A stretch of 36,140 nt of DNA from positions 1-36,140 of the forward strand of contig NZ_BSRG01000008.1 in NCBI RefSeq assembly GCF_040363165.1. Direction: 5' to 3'. The DNA comes from Thermus sp. LT1-2-5. GTDB lineage: Bacteria; Deinococcota; Deinococci; Deinococcales; Thermaceae. This document shows, in pieces, positions 7,551 through 14,056 of the stretch (within the stretch, counting starts at the first letter, position 1; each line of letters begins with the position of its first letter). The notes under the pieces were generated by a model, which saw only the letters and a list, made by a program, of their open reading frames with translations, was not told where the DNA came from and did not search any database. The translations under genes were made by a program, and so were the position numbers.

Positions 7551-8306
7551 GTGGGCCGGCACGGGGCCAGATGGGAAGGCGTTCTGGAAAGCTTCCTGGA
7601 GGTAGAGGTGGAAGCCCCCTGGGGCCGGGGGCCAAAGGCCCTCAGGGCCGCCCTCGAGGAGGTGCGCCGCCTGGAAGGCGTGTTCAGCCGCCACCGGGAA
7701 AGCGAGCTCACCCGCCTGGTGCGCCAAGGCGGGGGAAGGCCGGGCCCGGAGCTTAAGGAGATGCTCCGCTTGGCCCTATCCCTCCAAGAGGCCACGGGCG
7801 GAGCCTTCCACCCCGCCCCCCGCCACGGGGGCGAGGCCCTCCGCTTCCTGGGGGAGGAGGTGGAGGTCCTCGCCCCCCTGGACCTGGACGGCCTGGCCAA
7901 GGGCTACATCGCCGACAAGGCGGTGGAGGCCGCCCTAAGGGCGGGGGCCCGCGCCGCCTTGGTGAACCTGGGCGGGGACCTGGCCCGGCAAGGTCCGGGG
8001 GAGGCGGAGGTCCTGGTGGAAGACCCCTTGGGCCCCGATAACGCCCCCCCCGCCTTCCGCCTCCTCCTGGCCCAAGGCGGGGTGGCCACCAGCGGCGTGC
8101 GCCACAAGGGCGCCCACCTCCTGGACCCGAGAACCCTCACGCCCGCTTCCGGGCTCCAGGCCACGGTCCTGGCCCCTTCCGCCTGCCTGGCGGACGGCCT
8201 CGCCAAGGCCCTTTTCGTCCTGGGACACGAGGCCTTTCCGGTCCTCGCCCGCTTTCGGGCCCAGGGGGTGCTCTTCACCCCGGAAGGCCCCGTGCCCGGC
8301 CCATAG
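7551..8306 (+). CDS. ApbE-like FAD:protein FMN transferase, short form
   Basis: A 251-residue member of the ApbE family, which attaches FMN from FAD to Thr/Ser of exported redox proteins. Family signatures visible are DLDGLAKGYIADKAV (111-125), VNLGGDL (138-144), ATSG…HLLDPRT (179-195) and ADGLAKALFVLG (214-225). It has no signal peptide and is shorter than the usual 300-350 residues. Oddity: ApbE proteins normally read D-x-x-x-T in the last motif, where Asp and Thr ligate Mg2+. Here Asp215 is present but the Thr position is Lys219, so activity is uncertain. The GTG start is set by the leaderless promoter. The next gene begins ten bases later with a good ribosome site. Confidence 0.85.
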   Translation: MGRHGARWEGVLESFLEVEVEAPWGRGPKALRAALEEVRRLEGVFSRHRESELTRLVRQGGGRPGPELKEMLRLALSLQEATGGAFHPAPRHGGEALRFLGEEVEVLAPLDLDGLAKGYIADKAVEAALRAGARAALVNLGGDLARQGPGEAEVLVEDPLGPDNAPPAFRLLLAQGGVATSGVRHKGAHLLDPRTLTPASGLQATVLAPSACLADGLAKALFVLGHEAFPVLARFRAQGVLFTPEGPVPGP

Positions 8307-8316
8307 GGAGGAAAGG

Positions 8317-8856
8317 ATGCTCAAGCGCTATTACAGCCGGAGGAGCTTTTTCAGGCGGGTTTTAGGCGGGGTTTTGGCCCTGGGCCTGGTCCGGGCCCAG
8401 GGCAAGCCCTGGCCCGAGGGGATGGAGCTTCGCGTGAGCTTCGCCTACGAGGGGGGCGGCTTCCGCTACCGCGCCCCCTACGTGGCGGTGTACGTGGAGG
8501 ACGAGCGGGGCAACCTGGTGCGCACCCTGGGCCTCTTCCTCATGCCGGGGAAGGGGGAGCGGTGGTGGAACGAGCTCAGGCGCTACTTCGCCCTGGGGGA
8601 CCTGGCCCGCATGCGGGCCCTTTCCGGCCCCACCCGGCCCCCGGGCCGCTACACCCTAGCCTGGGACGGCAAGGACGAAGGAGGCCGCCCTGTGGCCCAG
8701 GGAAGCTACCACGTCTGCGTGGAGTACGCTCGGGAACATGGGCCCTACGAGCTTTTCCGCCAGAAGGTGGAACTCGGCGAGAAGCCCTTCCAAAAGACCT
8801 ACACCCTGAAGGGGGAGCTACAGGAGGTGCGCCTTGACTACGGTCGGAAGGCCTAG
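8317..8856 (+). CDS. DUF2271 protein with twin-arginine signal
   Basis: A 179-residue exported protein. The N-terminus has a Tat motif (SRRSFFRR, residues 8-15) followed by a hydrophobic stretch to the LVRAQ cleavage region near 27. Tat export suits a protein that folds or binds a cofactor before export. The mature part matches DUF2271: PYVAVYVED, an LSGPTRPPGRYTLAWDGKD block (about 105-123) and CVEYAREHG. DUF2271 genes commonly sit with ApbE and PepSY membrane proteins, as here. The SGPT tetrapeptide resembles the S/T-G-A-T site that ApbE flavinylates, but with Pro for Ala. A GGAGG-type ribosome site precedes the ATG. No enzymatic function is established from sequence. Confidence 0.87.
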   Translation: MLKRYYSRRSFFRRVLGGVLALGLVRAQGKPWPEGMELRVSFAYEGGGFRYRAPYVAVYVEDERGNLVRTLGLFLMPGKGERWWNELRRYFALGDLARMRALSGPTRPPGRYTLAWDGKDEGGRPVAQGSYHVCVEYAREHGPYELFRQKVELGEKPFQKTYTLKGELQEVRLDYGRKA

Positions 8857-9448
8857 GAGCGGGACGAGCTCCTGGCGGGCCAAGCTTTACGCCTGGGCCC
8901 GGACCCTGCACCTTTACCTTTCCCTCTTGGCCTTCCTCTCCATTCTCTTTTTCGCCGCTACCGGCCTCACCCTGAACCACCCCGAGTGGTTCGGGGAAGG
9001 AAGGGTGCGGAAGCTTTCCGGCACCCTCCCCCACGCCCCTTACCTGGAGGGGGAAAGCGTGGACTGGCTCGCCCTGGCGGAGGACCTGAGGGCCTTGGGC
9101 CTCAGGGGGCGGGTGGCGGACCGGGGGCAAAGCGGCAGCCAAGCCTGGCTTTCCTTCCGCGCCCCCGGCTACGGGGCCGACGCCCAGGTGGACCTCACGA
9201 CGGGAGCCTACACCCTAAGCCTCACGGAAGCGGGCCTGGTGGCGGCCCTGAACGACCTGCACAAGGGCCGGGACACCCCTTCGGGGTGGCGGTGGGTCCT
9301 GGACCTCTCCGCCCTCTTCCTGGCGGCGGTGAGCCTCACGGGGCTTCTCCTGAGCCTCCTTTTCCGCAAAACGCGCAAGGCGGCCCTCTTCACCCTCCTT
9401 TTGGGCCTCCTCCTCTTTGGGGGCCTGGCCCTTTGGGCCGCTTTATAG
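8834..9448 (+). CDS. PepSY-associated transmembrane protein
   Basis: A 204-residue membrane protein. TM1 is at about residues 25-48, ending in the family pattern ATGLTLNH. A periplasmic PepSY-like domain follows (about 50-145). The motif LNDLHKGRDTPSGWRWVLDLSALFLAAVSLTG leads into TM2 (about 155-173), and a third hydrophobic segment ends the protein. Such proteins accompany DUF2271 and ApbE proteins and are thought to pass electrons or handle metals across the inner membrane. The TTG at 8834 is chosen because AGGAGG (8822-8827) lies just upstream and no later in-frame start exists before TM1. It overlaps the DUF2271 gene by 23 bases. It converges on the HemQ-like gene with a 6-base overlap of ends (9443-9448). 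Confidence 0.85.
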   Translation: MTTVGRPRSGTSSWRAKLYAWARTLHLYLSLLAFLSILFFAATGLTLNHPEWFGEGRVRKLSGTLPHAPYLEGESVDWLALAEDLRALGLRGRVADRGQSGSQAWLSFRAPGYGADAQVDLTTGAYTLSLTEAGLVAALNDLHKGRDTPSGWRWVLDLSALFLAAVSLTGLLLSLLFRKTRKAALFTLLLGLLLFGGLALWAAL

Positions 9449-9928
9449 CTCGTCCAGGGCCTCCCTGGGCGCGCGCCGGGCGCCCAGGTAGCCCCCTTCC
9501 TTCAGGATGAGGGGGAAGAGGGCCTCCAGGGGACCCTCCAGGGCCAGGAGGTTCTCCCCGCGGAAGGCCTTGAGCCCCTCGGGGACGGGGCCCTCGAGGC
9601 CATAGGGGAAAAGGGCCAAGGCCCCTTCCCCCGGAGCCCCCTCCCCTTGGTCCAGGTAGAGGGCCACGGGCTCCAAAAAGCCGAGAAGGCGGGTGCGGTT
9701 GGCCTCGCGCCGGAAGGCCTGGAGGGCCTTGGGGCTTTCCGCCCCCTGCCAGAGGAGGAGGTCCGCCTCCGCGGCCAACCCCACCAGGCTGTACACGGCC
9801 AAAAACCCCTCCCGCCCCTGCCAGCGGGCGAGGAGGTGGGCGAAGTCCTCCTTCAGGTGCTCCTGCTGCTCCGCCTCCAGGCGGCGGAACTCGGGGAGGA
9901 GACGGAAGAGGGCGAAGCTGTGGACCAT
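9443..9928 (-). CDS. Half-length HemQ/chlorite-dismutase-like protein
   Basis: A 161-residue protein. Residues 1-100 align by eye with the N-terminal ferredoxin-like domain of HemQ encoded just upstream: FR-L…, LARWQGREGFLAVYSLVGLAAEADLLLW against the HemQ segment around GVYQVVTQKADLLFL, and RTRLLGFLEPVALYL against SRFARFLRPAYGFYS. The catalytic C-terminal domain of HemQ, with its proximal His and Tyr, is absent. Residues 105-161 are a different, Leu/Gly-rich tail. It therefore probably does not bind heme in the usual way. Its ATG follows the hemQ TAG with no gap (9929-9931 then 9928), so the two are co-translated. It could be a HemQ partner or heme chaperone (inference). Confidence 0.75.
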   Translation of the reverse strand: MVHSFALFRLLPEFRRLEAEQQEHLKEDFAHLLARWQGREGFLAVYSLVGLAAEADLLLWQGAESPKALQAFRREANRTRLLGFLEPVALYLDQGEGAPGEGALALFPYGLEGPVPEGLKAFRGENLLALEGPLEALFPLILKEGGYLGARRAPREALDEL

Positions 9929-10681
9929 CTAGCCCACCCCCAAGAAGCGGGCCAGGTCCTCCTCGGAAAGGTACTTCCCCACGTAGAAGGGCCCAAACTC
10001 GCCGTAGCGGGCGGACACCTCGTCAAAGCGCATCTCGTAGACGATCTTCTTGAACTGGATGGGGTCCTCGCTGAAGAGGTCCACGCCCCACTCCCAGTCG
10101 TCCAGGCCCTGGGCCCCGCTGATGACCTGCATCACCTTCCCCTGGTACTTCCTTCCCGTTTCCCCGTGGGCCTTCATGAGAAGGGCCCTTTCCTGGGCGG
10201 GGAGCAGGTACCAGTTGTCCTGCCCCTGGCGGCGCTTGTTCATGGGGTAGAAGCAGACGTAGCCCCCCTTGGGCACCCGGGGGGTGAGGCGGGGCTTGAC
10301 GTAAGGGGCCTCGGGGTCCAGGGGACCGGTCTGGCTTCCGAGCTCCACCACGGAGTAAAATCCGTAGGCGGGGCGAAGGAAGCGGGCGAAGCGGCTTTTG
10401 TTGAGGCGCGCCTCCACGGCCAAAAGGGCGTCCAGGCTTTCCCGCAGGTGCAGGAAGAGGAGGTCCGCCTTCTGGGTCACCACCTGGTAAACGCCGAAGG
10501 AGCCCTCCCCCCTGGCCTCCGCCTCCCGCCATTCGGCCAGGATGACCCGTAGCTCCTCCCAGGCGGCGCGCCGCTCCTCCTCAGGCGCGCCCAGCCAGGC
10601 CCCATAGTCCAGGTGGCGGAAATCGTGGAGGACGTGCCAGCCCTCGAGGGTAAAGGTGGGCTCGGGTACGTGCCTTTCCAT
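9929..10681 (-). CDS. hemQ: Coproheme decarboxylase HemQ
   Basis: A 250-residue chlorite-dismutase-fold enzyme of the coproporphyrin-dependent heme pathway: it oxidatively decarboxylates coproheme to heme b with H2O2. Residues are counted from the ATG at 10681. Features are an N-terminal ferredoxin-like domain, the linker PRLTPRVPKGGYVCFYPMNKRR with the catalytic Tyr (about 145), NWYLLP, and HGETGRKYQGKVMQVISG with the proximal His (about 172). The GLDDWEWGVDLF and YEMRFDEVSARY blocks are typical of the Gram-positive/Thermus branch. The ATG at 10681 (MERHVPEP) lies seven bases after a TATAGT -10 box. The upstream GTG at 10690 lies inside the promoter and is rejected. Confidence 0.97.
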   Translation of the reverse strand: MERHVPEPTFTLEGWHVLHDFRHLDYGAWLGAPEEERRAAWEELRVILAEWREAEARGEGSFGVYQVVTQKADLLFLHLRESLDALLAVEARLNKSRFARFLRPAYGFYSVVELGSQTGPLDPEAPYVKPRLTPRVPKGGYVCFYPMNKRRQGQDNWYLLPAQERALLMKAHGETGRKYQGKVMQVISGAQGLDDWEWGVDLFSEDPIQFKKIVYEMRFDEVSARYGEFGPFYVGKYLSEEDLARFLGVG

Positions 10682-10688
10682 GCTTCTC

Positions 10689-10709
10689 ACTATACCCTTG
10701 GGGTATAGT
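10689..10709. promoter_or_regulatory. Palindromic divergent -10 boxes for hemQ and mscS
   Basis: ACTATACCC…GGGTATAGT forms a near-perfect palindrome centred at 10699. Each arm supplies a TATAGT -10 box, at 10689-10694 on the minus strand and 10704-10709 on the plus strand. Each box is exactly seven bases from its start codon (ATG 10681 and ATG 10717). Both mRNAs should be leaderless. Because the two -10 boxes are only about 9 bp apart, RNA polymerase can probably occupy only one promoter at a time. Confidence 0.75.
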
Positions 10710-10716
10710 CCCTTAC

Positions 10717-11772
10717 ATGGGTTTGGTGCAGATCGCCCTGGTCCTTTTGGTGATAGGCGTCCTGGGCCGCTTGGGAGGACGGCTTTTCGCCGCCTTAGCC
10801 CAGGCGGTGCCCGGAAGCCGGGACGACGCCTTTTTCCGCCTCTTGGGCTTCCTCTGGTGGGGGTTCTTGACCCTAGCGGGGGCTTCCTACCTGGTCCACA
10901 CCCTGGGCCTTCCCCACGAGCCCTTCCGCACCTGGGGAGAAGGCTTGGTGCGTTGGGCTGGAGCCCAGGGGATAGCGGCCCTGGGCGCCTTAGCCCTCAC
11001 CTACCTGGGCTACCGCCTCACCCCCCTCCTCCTGGGCCGACTCCCCGTGCCGGAAACGGGGGAGCTCACCCGGGAGGCGGTGCGGCGCAAGACCCTCCGG
11101 GCCGTGGCGGAATCCGCCCTGAGGGTGGTGATCCTGGTCGTTGGCGGGCTCCTCTTCCTCTCCAACTTGGGCCTTAACGTGACGGCCCTCCTGGCGGGGG
11201 CCGGGGTGGCGGGGCTCGCCGTGAGCTTCGCGGCGCAAAACCTCATTCGCGACTTCATCAACGGCTTTTTCATCCTCCTGGAGGACCAGTACGGGGTGGG
11301 GGATATCGTCCAGATCGGGAACGTGGGGGGGCAGGTGGAGCGCTTCACCCTGAGGGTCACGGTGCTAAGGGACCTCGAGGGCCGGGTCCACTTCTTCCCC
11401 AACTCCGAGGTGCGCCAGGTCACCGTCCTCACCCAGGAGTGGAGCCGGGCGGTGGTGGACGTGGGCGTGGCCTACAAGGAGGACATCGACCGGGTCCTGG
11501 AGGTCTTCCGGGATGAGGTGGAGCGCTTCCACCAAGACCTCGAGTGGCGGGACCGCTTTACCGAGCCCCCCGAGGTCTTAGGGGTGCAGGCCCTGGGGGA
11601 CTCCTCCGTGGTGATCCGGGTCCTCTTCAACACCAAACCCGCCCAGCAGTGGGCGGTGGCCCGGGAGTTCCGCCGCCGGATCAAAAAGCGTCTGGACCAG
11701 GAGGGCATAGAGATCCCCTTCCCCCACCAAAAGCTTTACTTCGGAGAGCCCTTGCGGCTGGAAAGGGTGTAG
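10717..11772 (+). CDS. MscS-family mechanosensitive ion channel
   Basis: A 351-residue membrane channel that opens under membrane tension to release solutes. Hydrophobic helices lie at about 3-25, 43-65, 83-104 and 135-155. They are followed by the MscS pore helix (residues about 158-185, Gly/Ala-rich: LLAGAGVAGLAVSFAAQNLIRDF) and the cytoplasmic beta domain beginning FINGFFILLEDQYGVGDIVQI. The C-terminal vestibule domain ends near 345. The ATG is leaderless, seven bases after TATAGT. A coiled-coil protein gene follows after 10 bases, so the two are probably one operon. Confidence 0.95.
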   Translation: MGLVQIALVLLVIGVLGRLGGRLFAALAQAVPGSRDDAFFRLLGFLWWGFLTLAGASYLVHTLGLPHEPFRTWGEGLVRWAGAQGIAALGALALTYLGYRLTPLLLGRLPVPETGELTREAVRRKTLRAVAESALRVVILVVGGLLFLSNLGLNVTALLAGAGVAGLAVSFAAQNLIRDFINGFFILLEDQYGVGDIVQIGNVGGQVERFTLRVTVLRDLEGRVHFFPNSEVRQVTVLTQEWSRAVVDVGVAYKEDIDRVLEVFRDEVERFHQDLEWRDRFTEPPEVLGVQALGDSSVVIRVLFNTKPAQQWAVAREFRRRIKKRLDQEGIEIPFPHQKLYFGEPLRLERV

Positions 11773-11782
11773 GCTAAAGAGG

Positions 11783-14035
11783 ATGCCGGGAGTGTACCAG
11801 GAGATCCTAAAGGCGCTCCAACCCCACTTGGGCCCTAGGGCCGAGGTGGTGCTGGACGAAGGCCTTAAGCGCCTGGGCAAGCGCCCGAACGAGCTCACCC
11901 CCAAGGATGGGGAGTTCCTCCTCAAAGGCTTGGTCTTCCGCGAGCTTCAGGCCCGGCTGCCTGCGGAACAAGCCCGGCGGGTGGTGGAGGAAACTTTAGA
12001 AAATATACAGGAAGCTCCCTTGGCCCTAGAGGACTTGGAGCGGGGCCTCAAGCGCTTCGGCCTTTACGTGGACTGGCCGGAGGTGGCCCGGCTCCGGGCG
12101 CTGATGAGCCGCCTCCGCCAAAACCCCGACCCCACCCTCCTCGCCGAGGCCAAGGCCCTTCTGGAGGCCCTAGAGGAGAAGCGGGAGGAGGCGCTTTTGC
12201 GCCAGGCCAAGGACCTAGCCCACCTGGAGGAAAGCCTAGAACGGGTGCGCCACCTGGGCGGTCCCAAGGTACGCCGTTTGGAAAGCCTCCTGGATACTAT
12301 CCGTCAGGCTCACGGAGAAGGGCTTTTAGCCCAAGCGGAGGTGGAACGAGCGAGGGCGCTGGCCCTGGAGCTCCGCAAGTTCCTAGAGTCCAGCGCCGTG
12401 CGCGCCCCCACCTTGCCCGAGATGGTGTTCGAAACCCAAGAAGCCCCGCCCGAAGCTCCCAAGCACCCCACGGACGTCTTTCTCACCGTGGAGGAGGCGA
12501 GCGAGCTGGAAGGGGAACTGGTGATCGACCTGGGCCCCTTGTCCGAGGAGGCAAGCCAGCGCATCCAAGCCTTGGAGGTGGAAGAAGAGCGGCGCAGGCT
12601 GGAAAACCTCCTCGCCCGCCACGCCCACCTCCTGGAAAGGACCACGGTGAGCCCTCTCTTGGCCGAGGTCCAGGCCCTCTTGGAAGCGGGAACACCCGCT
12701 GGGGAAAGGCTGAAGGCCCTTGAAGAGGCCTTGGCCGAGGCGGAGAAAAACCTCAAGGCGGAAAAGCGGGCCCGCCTTATCCAGCTGGAGGAGGCCCTCC
12801 GGACCCTTCCCCTCCCCGAGGCGGCCAAGGCGCCTTTGGAAAACGCCTTGCGCTTGGCGGAGGAAACCCTCGAGGAGGGGGGCTATCCAGACCTCTCCCC
12901 CCTGGAAGAGGGCCTAAGACGCCTAGAGGAAGAGGCCAAGCGAAGAAAGGAGGAGGAGGCCCGCCTAGAAGAGGAACGGAAAGCCCTTCTGGCAGAGCTT
13001 TCCACCAAAGGGGAGGCCTTCACCCCCTTGGCCGAAGCGCTTAAAGCGCTCCCTAAGGAGCGCTTAGCGGAGGCCCTCCCCGAGCTCCGAGCCCGTTACG
13101 CCGAGCTCCTTAAGGCCAAGGGGGAAGAGGAAGCTCTCAAGGCCAAGCTGGAGGAGACCAAACAGGCCCTCCTCACCCTCAAGCCGGAGGCGGAGGCCCT
13201 GGGTCTTGCGGAGGAGGCGCAAAGGGCAGAAGAGGCGCTAGCCCGGGGAGAGCTTCCCGACCTCGAGGCCCTCCGCCAAAAGATGGCCCAGGCCAAGGCG
13301 GAAGCCCGGGAAAGGGCCTTGGCGGAGCTTTCCCGGCTCCAGGTGCTGGCGGAACGCTTCGTGGGCTTCGGCGGCGAGGCGGTTCTAAAGGCCATAGAGG
13401 AGGAAAAGCGCAAACCCTTCCCCGACCCCACCCCCACCGCCCGGGCCCTGCAGGCCCTGAAGCGCAAGCTGGAGGCCAAGCGGGAAGAGCTCACCACCCG
13501 CCTCACCGCCTTCTTCCAAACGGAGGCGCGCCTTAGCGGCTTGGAAAGCGAAACCCGGCGCCGCCTAAAACCCCTCCTCGCCTTCTTGCAAAGCGCCAGG
13601 GAAAGGCTTCCCCTCCTGGGCCCCAAGGGGCTTTTACAGGTGGAAAGGACCCTGAGCGAAGCGGAGGGCCTCCTAAGGGAGCTGGAGCGGGAGAAGGAGG
13701 CGGCCCAGGCGGTGCTCAAGGAGATCGGGCGGGAGGACCTCGAGGCCCTCCTCGGGGCCTTGGCCCCCGGGGAAGACCCCTTGGCCCGGCTCCGCCTGCC
13801 CGGGGTGGAGGCCTTGGGCTTCCTGGAAGACCCCCTGCCCCTCCCCAAGGAAGCCCTTTTAGCCCTAAAGGAGGCCCTGGACCGCTTGGACCAAAGCCTG
13901 GGGCAAAAGCGGGGGCCCGCAGCCGTGCTCTTCGGGGAAAAGGCCCTGGTGTTGGCCCCCAAGGAAGGGCGAAGCCTGGTGGCCCTCCTGGAACGGCCAA
14001 GCCTTTCCGCCTTCCTCCTGGAGCTTTCCGCCTAA
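11783..14035 (+). CDS. Large coiled-coil repeat protein of unknown function
   Basis: A 750-residue, very Glu/Leu/Ala/Arg-rich cytoplasmic protein with no signal peptide or membrane helix. The N-terminal 100 residues form a separate helical domain (HLGPRAEVVLDEGLKRLGK…). From about 105 to 690 there are helical repeats of roughly 80-100 residues. Each has a turn such as GGYPDLSPLEEGL, RGELPDLEAL or RQNPDPTLLAEAK, followed by a heptad-like run. This suggests an elongated rod. The last 45 residues (GPAAVLFGEKALVLAPKEG…) look like a small beta unit. The ATG at 11783 follows AGAGG. It is downstream of mscS with a 10-base gap. I do not recognise a characterised family; SMC-like ATPase motifs are absent. 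Confidence 0.85.
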   Translation: MPGVYQEILKALQPHLGPRAEVVLDEGLKRLGKRPNELTPKDGEFLLKGLVFRELQARLPAEQARRVVEETLENIQEAPLALEDLERGLKRFGLYVDWPEVARLRALMSRLRQNPDPTLLAEAKALLEALEEKREEALLRQAKDLAHLEESLERVRHLGGPKVRRLESLLDTIRQAHGEGLLAQAEVERARALALELRKFLESSAVRAPTLPEMVFETQEAPPEAPKHPTDVFLTVEEASELEGELVIDLGPLSEEASQRIQALEVEEERRRLENLLARHAHLLERTTVSPLLAEVQALLEAGTPAGERLKALEEALAEAEKNLKAEKRARLIQLEEALRTLPLPEAAKAPLENALRLAEETLEEGGYPDLSPLEEGLRRLEEEAKRRKEEEARLEEERKALLAELSTKGEAFTPLAEALKALPKERLAEALPELRARYAELLKAKGEEEALKAKLEETKQALLTLKPEAEALGLAEEAQRAEEALARGELPDLEALRQKMAQAKAEARERALAELSRLQVLAERFVGFGGEAVLKAIEEEKRKPFPDPTPTARALQALKRKLEAKREELTTRLTAFFQTEARLSGLESETRRRLKPLLAFLQSARERLPLLGPKGLLQVERTLSEAEGLLRELEREKEAAQAVLKEIGREDLEALLGALAPGEDPLARLRLPGVEALGFLEDPLPLPKEALLALKEALDRLDQSLGQKRGPAAVLFGEKALVLAPKEGRSLVALLERPSLSAFLLELSA

Positions 14036-14040
14036 GGGGG

Positions 14041-14049
14041 TGCTAGACT
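14041..14049 (+). promoter_or_regulatory. Extended -10 promoter of the (p)ppGpp synthetase gene
   Basis: TG-C-TAGACT is an extended -10 element lying in the 21-base gap after the coiled-coil gene. The hexamer (14044-14049) is seven bases before the GTG at 14057, and no ribosome site is present, so the transcript is probably leaderless. A very similar extended -10 occurs at 19414-19422. Confidence 0.6.
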
Positions 14050-14056
14050 AAAAATA

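Noticed and set aside
9647-10552. A 301-codon + frame opposite hemQ and its paralogue
   Set aside because: The minus strand encodes clear HemQ motifs; the antisense product resembles no protein and is a GC-driven shadow.
11783-14035. SMC/RecN-type ATPase, suggested by the long coiled coil
   Set aside because: No Walker A, signature or Walker B motif occurs at either end, and the helices form short repeats, not two long arms around a hinge.
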